DNA of 64,000 nt from an uncultured Alcaligenaceae bacterium. GTDB taxonomy: Bacteria > Pseudomonadota > Gammaproteobacteria > Burkholderiales > Burkholderiaceae_B. The notes under the pieces were generated by a model that saw only the letters and a list, made by a program, of their open reading frames with translations, made no database searches and was not told where the DNA came from. A program made the position numbers and the translations under genes. Below, piece after piece: positions 53,712 through 62,471 of this stretch (the stretch's first letter is position 1; each line of letters begins with the position of its first letter). The stretch lies in contig CALEQZ010000051.1 in the NCBI GenBank assembly GCA_937908115.1, positions 32,476 through 96,475 on the forward strand. The letters are read 5' to 3'.

Positions 53712-54198
53712 CGGCGCGGCGGCCCCCTTGCTGTCGCTGTCGGTGCAGTACGGCGTGCCCGAGCCCCGGCTGCCGCGCTGGCGCCTGCGCCGTTGGGCGG
53801 CGCGCGCCTTGCAAGGCGCCGCTGCCGACGGATGGGTGCGCTTCCGTGGCGCGCACTTGGGCTTGCGCTTGGTCGGCCAGGCCGAGGGGCGGCGCCTGAA
53901 CCGGGATTTCCGCGGCCGTGACTATGCCACCAACGTGCTGACCTTCGAATATGGCATCGACCCGGACGGCATCGCCCATGGCGACCTGGTGCTGTGCGTG
54001 CCCGTGCTGGTGCGCGAGGCGCGCGAACAGCGCAAGCCGCTGCTGGCGCACGCGGCCCACTTGACCGTGCACGGCACGCTCCACGCGCTGGGCTACGACC
54101 ACCTCGATGCGCGCGACGCCCGCCGGATGGAGGCGCTGGAGACGCACATCCTGGCCGGCATGGGCATTGCCGACCCGTACCGCGAAGACGCCGGCTAG
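53701..54198 (+). CDS. ybeY: Endoribonuclease YbeY (rRNA maturation factor)
   Basis: A 165-residue metalloendoribonuclease involved in 16S rRNA 3'-end processing and quality control. The zinc motif is HGTLHALGYDH, followed by the MEALETHIL helix; DYATNVLTFEY precedes it. The start lies inside the end of phoH. In most relatives corC follows directly; here an MFS gene intervenes. Confidence 0.96.
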   Translation: MKRSGAAAPLLSLSVQYGVPEPRLPRWRLRRWAARALQGAAADGWVRFRGAHLGLRLVGQAEGRRLNRDFRGRDYATNVLTFEYGIDPDGIAHGDLVLCVPVLVREAREQRKPLLAHAAHLTVHGTLHALGYDHLDARDARRMEALETHILAGMGIADPYREDAG

Positions 54199-54298
54199 GC
54201 CGTTTCGCGTGCTGCGCTGCCCGCGGCACGCTTTTTCCGGCAAGCCGCCGAAAAAAGGCGCACAATCCCGCCTGGCAATTACCGGAGGAGACGGGGCG

Positions 54299-55567
54299 GT
54301 GTACGAGCAGGGTGCCGGCAAGTGGTATTTCGGGTGGAACATCGTGGCTGCGGCATGCGTGCTCACGCTGCTGACAGTGGGCATGCGCATGAGCATCGGC
54401 CCGTTTTTCCTGCCCATGGCGCAAGACCTCGGCTACAGCCGAAGCCTGCTCGCAGCCATCGTCGCCATAGGCATGCTCTGCTATGGCCTGGGCATGCCGC
54501 TGGCCGGCGTGCTGGTCAACCGCTACGGGACGCGGGCCGTGCTGCTGGCCGGCACCGTCGTCGTCGCCGCGTCCTGCGTCTGGACGGTGCTGGCGCGCCA
54601 TCCGCTGAACTTCTTCCTGGCCTTCGGCGTGACCATGTCGCTCGGGCTGGCCTTCACCAGCCCGGTGGCGATGACGCCCCTGCTGACGCGTTGGTTCAGC
54701 CGCCGCCGCGGCATGGCGCTGTTCTTCCTGTCCACGGGATCCATGGCTGGCATCGCCATCATGACGCCGGTGCTGAACTGGGCCATCGTCAGCCACGGCT
54801 GGCAGGCTACCCTGATCGGCTTTGCCGTCGTCTTCGCCCTGGTGACCGTGCCAGTGGCGCTTTTCGTGATGCGCGAGGACGCGCCGGAGCATGCCGACCT
54901 GCTGCCCGCGGAAGTCGCCGCACGCAAGCGCCAGGCCGCCTCGGGGAGCGAACCGGCGGCGCCGCTGATGTCGGCCCGCGAGGCGATGCGCACAGGATTC
55001 TTCTGGAAGATCGCCATGGGCCTGTTCGCCTGCGGCTACAGCATGAACCTGCTGGGCACGCACGGCGTACCCATGCTGATGGACCACGGGTTCGACGCCG
55101 GCACCAGCTCGCTAGGCATAGGGCTGATCGGGCTGGTGGCCATCTTCGGCACGGTGGCGCTGGGCCGCCTGTCCGATTCGGTGCCGCGGCGCAACCTGCT
55201 GGCGGCCATCTATTTCATCCGCGGCCTGGGGTTTTTCGCCCTCTTGGTGGTGGGCTCCCATTGGGAGCTTTACGCCGCGGCGTCCATCGGCGGCCTGGTC
55301 TGGGCCGGCAGCATCGCGCTGTCCTCGGCGCTGCTGGCCGACATTTTCGGCGTACGCCTGGTCGGCGTGCTGTACGGCTGGGCCTACCTGTCGCACCAGA
55401 TCGGCGCCATGATTAGTTCCTGGCTGGGCGGCTGGGCCTACGAAACCTTTGGCACGCACTGGATCGCCTTCGGGGGTTCGGGCGTGCTGCTGTTGGCGGC
55501 GGCAGCCGTCGCCCTCACGCTTCCGGCGCGCCGGCCGGCCTCCGGTAAACTTCAAGCCGCGCGCTAA
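54299..55567 (+). CDS. MFS transporter
   Basis: A 422-residue major-facilitator protein with about 12 membrane segments and a charged central loop (about 195-230, AEVAARKRQAASGSEPAA). The start is GTG with GGAGGAG eight bases upstream; the N-terminus YEQGAGKWYFGWNIVAAA and the RWFSRRRGMAL loop resemble monocarboxylate/oxalate-formate-type transporters of the family. Substrate unknown. It sits between ybeY and corC, an unusual interruption of a conserved operon, in the same orientation. Confidence 0.9.
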   Translation: MYEQGAGKWYFGWNIVAAACVLTLLTVGMRMSIGPFFLPMAQDLGYSRSLLAAIVAIGMLCYGLGMPLAGVLVNRYGTRAVLLAGTVVVAASCVWTVLARHPLNFFLAFGVTMSLGLAFTSPVAMTPLLTRWFSRRRGMALFFLSTGSMAGIAIMTPVLNWAIVSHGWQATLIGFAVVFALVTVPVALFVMREDAPEHADLLPAEVAARKRQAASGSEPAAPLMSAREAMRTGFFWKIAMGLFACGYSMNLLGTHGVPMLMDHGFDAGTSSLGIGLIGLVAIFGTVALGRLSDSVPRRNLLAAIYFIRGLGFFALLVVGSHWELYAAASIGGLVWAGSIALSSALLADIFGVRLVGVLYGWAYLSHQIGAMISSWLGGWAYETFGTHWIAFGGSGVLLLAAAAVALTLPARRPASGKLQAAR

Positions 55568-55690
55568 AGCGCCGGGCGCACGAGCGCGCCCGGCACCGCC
55601 TGGGGATAACCCGCAAGCTTCCGGCTTTCGCGGCGAAACTGCCCTATAGTTTCGGTTATCCTGGCGGCTTACCATTACGTCCCAAGGACA

Positions 55691-56569
55691 ATGTCTGACC
55701 CTTATCCCGCTGCCGAGCCGGATGCGCGCCGCGCTTCCCGGACCGGCCACAAATCGCTGCTTGACCGTCTGCTTTCCTTGGTCCGGCGCGAACCCGAAGA
55801 TCGCGAAGGCATTAAGGCGGTACTCGAGGCGGCCCACGACCGCAACCTGATCGACGGCGATTCCTACACCATGATCAAAGGCGCCCTGGCGGTCTCCGAA
55901 CAGACCGCCGGCGACATCATGGTGCCGCGCTCGCGCATGGACATGCTCGACATCGGCCAGCCCCTGCAAGCGCTACTGCCCACCGTCATCGAAACCGCGC
56001 ATTCCCGCTTTCCCGTCTACGAAGGCGAGCGCGAGAACATCATCGGCATCCTGCTGGCCAAGGACCTGCTGCGCTGCATGCGCGAGCCGGAGCTGGACTT
56101 GCGTTCCTTGGTGCGGCCGGCCATCTTCATTCCCGAATCCAAGCGGCTGAACGTCCTGCTGCGCGAGTTCCGCAGCAACCGCAACCACCTGGCAGTGGTC
56201 ATCGATGAGCACGGCGGCATCTCGGGGCTGGTGACGATGGAAGACGTCCTGGAGCAGATCGTCGGCGCGATCGAGGACGAATTCGACGACGACGGCGAGC
56301 AGACCATCTTCGCCGAAGGGACCGATGCCTGGCGCGTGATGGCGTCCACGGACATCGCCGACTTCAACGCCGCGCTGCAGGCCAACCTGCCCGACGACGA
56401 ATACGACACCGTAGGCGGCTGGCTGGCCGCAGAACTCGACCGCATCCCCCGGCGGGGCGACAGCGCCCGCCACGGGCAACTGCGCATCGACGTGCTGCGC
56501 GCCGACGCCAAGCGGGCGCTATGGCTGCGCGTGCGCCGCCTGCCCGAGCCGGCATCGGAAGACGCTTGA
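55691..56569 (+). CDS. corC: CorC/HlyC-family CBS-domain protein
   Basis: A 292-residue soluble protein with two CBS domains (about 65-190: GDIMVPRSRMDMLD, HSRFPVYEGERENIIGIL, VIDEHGGISGLVTMEDVLEQIVG) and a C-terminal CorC_HlyC domain (from about 205, TIFAEGTDAWRVMAS). It lacks the membrane DUF21 domain. It is linked to Mg/Co efflux in enterics and is regularly paired with lnt. A TATAGT box lies about 45 bases upstream. Its end overlaps possible lnt starts. Confidence 0.95.
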   Translation: MSDPYPAAEPDARRASRTGHKSLLDRLLSLVRREPEDREGIKAVLEAAHDRNLIDGDSYTMIKGALAVSEQTAGDIMVPRSRMDMLDIGQPLQALLPTVIETAHSRFPVYEGERENIIGILLAKDLLRCMREPELDLRSLVRPAIFIPESKRLNVLLREFRSNRNHLAVVIDEHGGISGLVTMEDVLEQIVGAIEDEFDDDGEQTIFAEGTDAWRVMASTDIADFNAALQANLPDDEYDTVGGWLAAELDRIPRRGDSARHGQLRIDVLRADAKRALWLRVRRLPEPASEDA

Positions 56570-56571
56570 CC

Positions 56572-58245
56572 GTGCCGGCGGTGACCACCTGGCGCCGCAA
56601 CGCTGGCCTGCTGGCCGCCGGCGCCGTCCACGCCCTGTGCTTTGCGCCCGGCCCGCTGCCGGGCTGGCTGCTGCCGTTGCTGCAACTGGCCTGCCTGGCC
56701 GTGCTGGCCCACCACGCCTGCGCAGCGCCGTCGGCGCGGCGGGCGGCGGCCGACGGCTGGTTGTTCGGCCTGGCCGCTTACGCGGTGGGCCTGTACTGGC
56801 TGTACATCAGCATGCACACGTACGGCCATATGGCCCCGCCGCTGGCCGCCGCGGGCGTCGCCGCCCTGGCTGCCGCGCTGGCCATCTGGCCGGCGCTGGC
56901 GTGCACGATGGCGCAGCGCCTGGCGCCCGCTGGCAGCGCGCTAGGCCGCGCGCTGGTGTGGGCCAGTGCCTGGACGCTGGCCGAATGGCTGCGCGGGACG
57001 CTTTTGACCGGTTTTCCGTGGCTGAACATCGGCTATGCCCACGTGGACGGCCCCTACGCCGGCTGGGCCCCGGTGGCCGGCGTCTACGGCGTTGCCTTCA
57101 TCGCGGCATTTGCCGCATCGGCGTTGGCCTCGTTGGCCGCACCGGCAATGTCCCAGGCCGAACACAGCGCCGCGGCGCCGGACGCGCAGCCAGCGGGGCA
57201 AGCGGATGCCCCGGCTGGGCCTGGCCCCGCCCGTCGTGGCGGCGCGGCCGCCGGCGTGGCCGTGGCCGCCGCGCTTGTCGGGCTGGCCCTGAACCACGTC
57301 AGCTGGTCCCAGCCCCACGGCCAGCCGATCGAGGTGCGCCTGGTCCAGGGCGCCATCGACCAGGGCGTCAAGTTCGATCCGGCGCACGTGCAGGCGGGCC
57401 TCGAGCGGCACCTGGCGCAAGCCGCGCTGCCGCCCGTGCAAGGGGCGCCCGCGCCCCGGCTCATCATGCTGCCCGAAACCATCATGCCCACCTTCCAGGA
57501 CCGCATCGATCCGTCGATCTGGCAGGCCTGGATAGACTTGGCTGCACGCGACGGCGCCACCATCCTGATGGGTGTACCACTGCACGATGTGCGCACCGGC
57601 GGTTACACCAACAGTGTGATCGGCATCACCGCCGATACGCCGCTGCAGGCCTTGCGCCAAGGGCGCCCGCCGCTGCGCTACGACAAGCATCACCTGGTGC
57701 CCTTCGGCGAATTCGTGCCACCGGGCTTTCGCTGGTTCGTCGATGCGATGGCCATCCCGCTGGGCGATTTCGACCGCGGCGCGGGGCGCCAAGCGCCGTT
57801 CGCCGTCGCCGACCAGTTCGTGGCGCCGAACATCTGCTACGAGGATGTGTTCGGCGAAGAGCTGCTGCCGGCCCTGCACCCGGGCGAAGACGCGACGCCA
57901 GGGGCGACCATCCTGGCCAACTTCAGCAACCTAGGCTGGTTCGGCGATTCCTGGGCGCTGCGCCAGCACCTGCAGATCTCCCGCATGCGGGCCCGGGAAA
58001 CCGCGCGTCCCATGCTGCGAGCCACCAACACGGGGGTGACCGCCGCCATCGCCCCGGACGGACAGGTGCTGATTGCGGCCGAGCCGCTGCAGCCGCGCGT
58101 CATCGGCCTGCCCGTGCAAGGCATGACGGGCCTGACGCCGTACGCGCGTACCGGCAACCTGCCGGTGCTGGCGCTGGCCATGCTTTGCCTGGGCGGCGCC
58201 GCGTCACGCGCCGGCACGCGCAGCGGCCGGACGCGGCAAGGGTAG
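56572..58245 (+). CDS. lnt: Apolipoprotein N-acyltransferase
   Basis: A 557-residue inner-membrane enzyme that adds the third acyl chain to lipoproteins. The N-terminal half has six or more membrane segments; the nitrilase-like domain carries the triad as Glu (MLPETIMP), Lys (RYDKHHLVPFGEFVP) and Cys (APNICYEDVFGEE). GTG at 56572, three bases after the corC stop codon, is the chosen start; TTG at 56566 or GTG at 56581 are alternatives. An Ala/Pro-rich insert (about 200-235) separates membrane and catalytic parts. Confidence 0.95.
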   Translation: MPAVTTWRRNAGLLAAGAVHALCFAPGPLPGWLLPLLQLACLAVLAHHACAAPSARRAAADGWLFGLAAYAVGLYWLYISMHTYGHMAPPLAAAGVAALAAALAIWPALACTMAQRLAPAGSALGRALVWASAWTLAEWLRGTLLTGFPWLNIGYAHVDGPYAGWAPVAGVYGVAFIAAFAASALASLAAPAMSQAEHSAAAPDAQPAGQADAPAGPGPARRGGAAAGVAVAAALVGLALNHVSWSQPHGQPIEVRLVQGAIDQGVKFDPAHVQAGLERHLAQAALPPVQGAPAPRLIMLPETIMPTFQDRIDPSIWQAWIDLAARDGATILMGVPLHDVRTGGYTNSVIGITADTPLQALRQGRPPLRYDKHHLVPFGEFVPPGFRWFVDAMAIPLGDFDRGAGRQAPFAVADQFVAPNICYEDVFGEELLPALHPGEDATPGATILANFSNLGWFGDSWALRQHLQISRMRARETARPMLRATNTGVTAAIAPDGQVLIAAEPLQPRVIGLPVQGMTGLTPYARTGNLPVLALAMLCLGGAASRAGTRSGRTRQG

Positions 58246-58250
58246 ACCCC

Positions 58251-59423
58251 ATGCGGGCCAGGCTACAGCTGGCCGGATCGCTCGGCGAGGTCGACGCGCT
58301 GGCCTGGGACGCGCTAGCGCGGCCGGCGGGCGTGCTGCTCAGCCACCGTTTTCTGCATAGCCTGGAAACCAGCGGCTGCGTCGGCCCGGGTACCGGATGG
58401 GAGCCCAGGCACCTGTTGCTGTGGGACGACGGCACCACGGCGGGCAAGCGGCTGGTCGGCGCCGCACCGCTCTACCTGAAAAGCCACTCCTACGGGGAAT
58501 ACGTTTTCGACTGGGCCTGGGCCGACGCCTACCACCGCCACGGCCTGCGCTACTACCCAAAATGGCTGTGCGCGGTGCCTTTCACCCCCGTGGGCGGCGT
58601 GCGCCTGCTGGCTGCTTCCGATGCGGCGCGCGCGGCGCTGGCGCAATCGCTGGTCTCGCTGGCCGCCGAAAGCGGCCTGTCTTCGCTGCACGTACTGTTT
58701 CCGCAGGAAGAAGACGCGCGCCTGCTGGCACAGGCCGGCTGCATGACCCGCACGGGTACCCAGTTCCACTGGCACAACCGCGGCTGGCGCGACTTCGACG
58801 ATTTCCTGGCCAGCCTGTCGCAGCCCAAGCGCAAGAAAATCCGCGCCGAGCGGCGCAAGGTCCGGGAAGCCGGCGTGCGCGTGCGCGTGATGACCGGCGC
58901 GGACATCACTGCGCATCACTGGCGGTTCTTCGACGCGTGCTACCGCAACACCTATCGCGAACACTACAGCACGCCCTACCTCAACCTGGCGTTTTTCCTA
59001 TCCCTGGGCGAGCATCTGGCCGACCACTGCGTCATGGCCTGGGCCGAAGACGAGCAAGGGCCGATGGCGGCCAGCCTGCTACTGCTGGACCGGACCGGCG
59101 GGCAGGCGCGCCTGTACGGACGCTATTGGGGCGCGCTGCGCACCGTGCCCTGCCTGCATTTCGAGCTTGCCTACTACGCACCGATGGAATGGGCCATCGC
59201 GCACGGCGTGTCGGTCATCGAAGGCGGTGCCCAGGGCGAGCACAAGCTGGCGCGGGGATTCCTGCCTGTCGCCACGCGTTCGGCGCACTGGCTGGCGCAC
59301 CCGGCGTTTGCCGATGCCGTGCAGCAGTTCCTGCAACACGAAGCGGCAGGCGTCGACGCCTATATGGACGAATTGGCGGAACACGCGCCTTTCCGGCGCG
59401 GCGCTGGTAGCGGCGACCGCTAG
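58251..59423 (+). CDS. GNAT-superfamily / peptidogalycan biosynthesis-type protein (DUF482)
   Basis: A 390-residue protein of the FemAB/GNAT-like family formerly called DUF482. Seen: LLSHRFLHSLETSGCVGPGTGW, SYGEYVFDWAWADAYHRHG, PFTPVGGVRLL, SQPKRKKIRAERRKV and VIEGGAQGEHKLARGFLP. The biochemical role is unproven. It starts five bases after lnt and is convergent with lon. Confidence 0.88.
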   Translation: MRARLQLAGSLGEVDALAWDALARPAGVLLSHRFLHSLETSGCVGPGTGWEPRHLLLWDDGTTAGKRLVGAAPLYLKSHSYGEYVFDWAWADAYHRHGLRYYPKWLCAVPFTPVGGVRLLAASDAARAALAQSLVSLAAESGLSSLHVLFPQEEDARLLAQAGCMTRTGTQFHWHNRGWRDFDDFLASLSQPKRKKIRAERRKVREAGVRVRVMTGADITAHHWRFFDACYRNTYREHYSTPYLNLAFFLSLGEHLADHCVMAWAEDEQGPMAASLLLLDRTGGQARLYGRYWGALRTVPCLHFELAYYAPMEWAIAHGVSVIEGGAQGEHKLARGFLPVATRSAHWLAHPAFADAVQQFLQHEAAGVDAYMDELAEHAPFRRGAGSGDR

Positions 59424-59483
59424 CGCGCACGGCTGGTGCCGTCGCGGGCGTGCAGCGCAGGCGACCCAGGCAACCCCGGCTGG

Positions 59484-61883
59484 CTAGGCACCGCGCGCGG
59501 CCGCAGGCATGGGGTTGGCCTGCCCGCGATCCTGCCCCTCAGGTCCGGCGGCGGCGCCCGGTTGCTGCGACGGCTGGGCCTGCAGCGCGCAGCGCAACGC
59601 GTCGTCGACGTTGTCCAGCAGCACGAACTCCAGCTGCCGCCGCGCTTCCTGCGGGACGTCGTCCAGGTCCTTGGCATTGCGCCGTGGCAGCATCACGGTG
59701 CGGATGCCGGCGCGCAAGGCGGCCAGCGTTTTTTCCTTGACCCCGCCGATCGGCAAGACCAAGCCGCGCAGGCTGATTTCGCCGGTCATGGCCACGTCCG
59801 AGCGCACCGGCCGCCCGGTCAGCAAGGACATCAGCGCCAAGAACATTGCCACGCCGGCACTCGGCCCATCCTTGGGCGTGGCGCCGGCAGGCACGTGCAC
59901 GTGGATGTCCACGCTGTCCAGGGCCTGTCCGCTATGCGTCTTGGCAAGGGTCAACGCCGCCTGCGCAGACTCCTTCATCACGTCGCCCAGATGACCGGTC
60001 AGGATCAGCTTGCCGCTGCCCGGTACCTTGCTCGCCTCGATGAACAGGATGTCGCCGCCGACCGGCGTCCACGCCAAGCCCGTGGCCACGCCGGGCACAC
60101 CGGTGCGCAACGCCACCTCGTTTTCGAAGCGCTTGGGGCCGAGTATGTCGGCAAGATCCGGGGCGTCGATGCGGATCGTGCCCTCGGCGCCTTCGGCGAT
60201 GCGCATTGCCGCGTGGCGCAGCGCCGCGCCGATCTCGCGCTCGAGGTTGCGTACCCCCGCCTCGCGGGTGTAGTCGCGCACCAGCGAGGTCAGCGCCTCA
60301 TCGGTAAGCAGCACCTGCCCGTCATCGAGCCCATTGGCTTCGAGCTGGCGCCGCACCAGGTAGCGGCGGGCGATCTGCAGCTTTTCCTCCTCGGTATAGC
60401 CCGGCAGTTGGATGACTTCCATCCGGTCGCGCAGCGGCCCCGGTATGCTGTCTAGCAGGTTGGCCGTGCAGATGAACATGACCTGCGACAGGTCGTAGTC
60501 GACGGCCAAGTAGTTGTCACGGAACTTGCTGTTCTGCTCCGGATCGAGCACTTCCAGCAAGGCGCTGCCCGGGTCTCCGTGAAAGCCCCCGGCCCCCAGC
60601 TTGTCGATCTCGTCGAGCATCAGCACCAGGTTGGCCGTGCCCGCCCGGCGCACCGCCTGGATGATGTTGCCCGGCAACGCGCCCAGGTAGGTACGCCGGT
60701 GACCGCGTATCTCGGCCTCGTCATGCACGCCGCCCAGCGCCACGCGCTGGAAGGCGCGTCCAGTCGCGCGGGCGATGGACTGCCCGAGCGAGGTCTTGCC
60801 CACGCCCGGCGGACCCGCGAAGCAAAGGATGGGACTGCGCCCGTCGGGCTTGAGCTTGCGCACGGCCAGGTATTCCAGGATGCGCCGCTTGATCTTGTCC
60901 AAGCCGAAGTGGTCTTCGTCCAGGATGCGCCGCGCCGCCTGCAGGTCGATGGGTTCAGGGGGCTCGCGCTTCCAGGGCAGCTCGGTCAGCCACTCCAGGT
61001 AGGTACGCAGCATGGCGTACTCACCGCTGGACTCGCCCATGCGCTGCAGCCGCGCCAGCTCCTTTTCGGCGTGGCGCCGCACGTCCTCGGGCATGCCAGC
61101 CTGCTCGATGGCCTGCCGGATCTGCTCGATCTCTGCACCCTCGCCTTCGCCCAGCTCTTTCTGGATCTGCCGCAGCTGCTCGCGCAGCACCGATTCGCGC
61201 TGGCGCTCGTCGAACTGCGCGCGCGTGCGCTCGCCGATCTCCTTGGACAGGCGCAGCACTTCCACGCGCGAGGCGAGCAGGGAAATCACCTTGTCCAGCC
61301 TGTCGACGACGGCGAAGGTTTCCAGGATTTCCTGCTTGGCCTCCGGCTTGATGTCGATCAGGTTGGTGACCATGTCGGCCAGCAGCGATGGGGAATCGAT
61401 GCTGCGCACCACGGCAGCCAGCTCGTCCGGCACGTTCGGCAGCAGGGAAATCGCGTCCAGGGCCTGTTGCTTGAGCTGCATGAAGCGCGCCTCGACCTCG
61501 CTGTCGCCGTCGCTGCCGGACGGACTCTCGACCAGCTCGACGCGCGCCACCAGGAAGGGCCAGCCCTCCAGGAACTCCAGCACGCGAAAGCGCGATTGGC
61601 CCTGCACCAGCAGGTGATGGGCGCCGTCCTGTCCGGTGATGTAGCGCGCGATGGGCCCTTCGGTGCCGACCCAGCACACTTCGTCAGGACCGACCTCGCT
61701 CTTGCTCGGATCGCGCTGCAGCAGGAAGCCCACGGGCCGCTCCGTCTTGACCGCCTCTTGGGCCGCGGCCACGGAGGACTGCCGCCGCACCGTCACCGGA
61801 GACAGCACGCCGGGGAACAGCACCGCGTCGCGCAGCGGGATGATGATGCGCGCGTCGTCGGGCAAAGTGCGGGTATCGCTCAT
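59484..61883 (-). CDS. lon: ATP-dependent Lon protease
   Basis: A 799-residue LonA protease. N-terminal LON substrate domain (about 10-200, IIIPLRDAVLFPGV), coiled region (200-300), AAA+ module with Walker A GPPGVGKTSLG and Walker B LVLMLDEIDKLG, then the protease domain with catalytic Ser in KDGPSAGVAMF and Lys in GGVKEKTLAALRAG. It degrades misfolded and regulatory proteins. The C-terminal 35 residues are a Gln/Ala/Pro-rich tail. Its start overlaps the stop codon of an upstream Hsp20 gene (ATGA), so holdase and protease are made together. Confidence 0.97.
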   Translation of the reverse strand: MSDTRTLPDDARIIIPLRDAVLFPGVLSPVTVRRQSSVAAAQEAVKTERPVGFLLQRDPSKSEVGPDEVCWVGTEGPIARYITGQDGAHHLLVQGQSRFRVLEFLEGWPFLVARVELVESPSGSDGDSEVEARFMQLKQQALDAISLLPNVPDELAAVVRSIDSPSLLADMVTNLIDIKPEAKQEILETFAVVDRLDKVISLLASRVEVLRLSKEIGERTRAQFDERQRESVLREQLRQIQKELGEGEGAEIEQIRQAIEQAGMPEDVRRHAEKELARLQRMGESSGEYAMLRTYLEWLTELPWKREPPEPIDLQAARRILDEDHFGLDKIKRRILEYLAVRKLKPDGRSPILCFAGPPGVGKTSLGQSIARATGRAFQRVALGGVHDEAEIRGHRRTYLGALPGNIIQAVRRAGTANLVLMLDEIDKLGAGGFHGDPGSALLEVLDPEQNSKFRDNYLAVDYDLSQVMFICTANLLDSIPGPLRDRMEVIQLPGYTEEEKLQIARRYLVRRQLEANGLDDGQVLLTDEALTSLVRDYTREAGVRNLEREIGAALRHAAMRIAEGAEGTIRIDAPDLADILGPKRFENEVALRTGVPGVATGLAWTPVGGDILFIEASKVPGSGKLILTGHLGDVMKESAQAALTLAKTHSGQALDSVDIHVHVPAGATPKDGPSAGVAMFLALMSLLTGRPVRSDVAMTGEISLRGLVLPIGGVKEKTLAALRAGIRTVMLPRRNAKDLDDVPQEARRQLEFVLLDNVDDALRCALQAQPSQQPGAAAGPEGQDRGQANPMPAAARGA

Positions 61884-62287
61884 GGCGCCTCCCTCAATTT
61901 GCTCAAAGTCAGGACCAAACAGCCGTTTGCCAGCTCAGACGATTCGGGTTCGAGCGCATGCAGCGGCAGCGCGATGCGTCGGCGAAAGCGGCCATACGGG
62001 ATCTCGAGGCGGTGGATGCGCGCATTGGCCGCGCAAGGCATGGGGCGCACCCCCGCCACGGTGATGCCGCCCGGGTCAAACGCCACCACCAAGGTGTCGG
62101 CGGGCACGCCCGGCAAGGCGACGTGCACCAGGACCGACGTGGCGGTCTCGATGACGTCGACGGGCGGCTCCCAATGCGGCGCATCGACCGTGCCGGCGCA
62201 CAGCAGTTCGCGCTGCATGCGCTCGGCGTGCTCGAGCAGCGCCAGCGCGTCGCCCCAGATCCAGGATGTAAAGTCGCGCGATCTCAT
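61880..62287 (-). CDS. Hsp20/alpha-crystallin-like small heat-shock protein
   Basis: A 135-residue protein. The alpha-crystallin domain covers about 40-130 (PVDVIETATSVLVHVALPGV, VVAFDPGGITVAG, EIPYGRFRRRIALPL, NGCLVLTLSKL). It is distinct from the pair at 4.9-5.8 kb, with a tryptophan-rich N-terminus (TSWIWGDAL). Translational coupling to lon suggests it may hand clients to the protease; inference. A sigma-32-like promoter lies 28 bases upstream. Confidence 0.9.
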   Translation of the reverse strand: MRSRDFTSWIWGDALALLEHAERMQRELLCAGTVDAPHWEPPVDVIETATSVLVHVALPGVPADTLVVAFDPGGITVAGVRPMPCAANARIHRLEIPYGRFRRRIALPLHALEPESSELANGCLVLTLSKLREAP

Positions 62288-62314
62288 GAGCTCGCCCTCG
62301 TGGCCGTAGTCCGC

Positions 62315-62342
62315 ATCTGGCGGCGGACGGGCAAATTTCAAG
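62315..62342 (-). promoter_or_regulatory. Sigma-32-like promoter for the Hsp20-lon operon
   Basis: On the minus strand CTTGAAA (62336-62342) and CGCCAGAT (62315-62322) are about 14 bases apart. The -35 box is perfect; the -10 box is a weak match to CCCCATNT. Confidence 0.5.
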
Positions 62343-62471
62343 GCATGCCGGGCATCCGGCGGCGGGCCGGACGCGCCTGCGCCGGTGCCGTTTTGGCCGG
62401 CCCGGTATGGGTCATGCCCATGATGCGCCCCGATGGCCGGCGTGCGCAACCGGCCTGCGCGAGCGGCGGGT

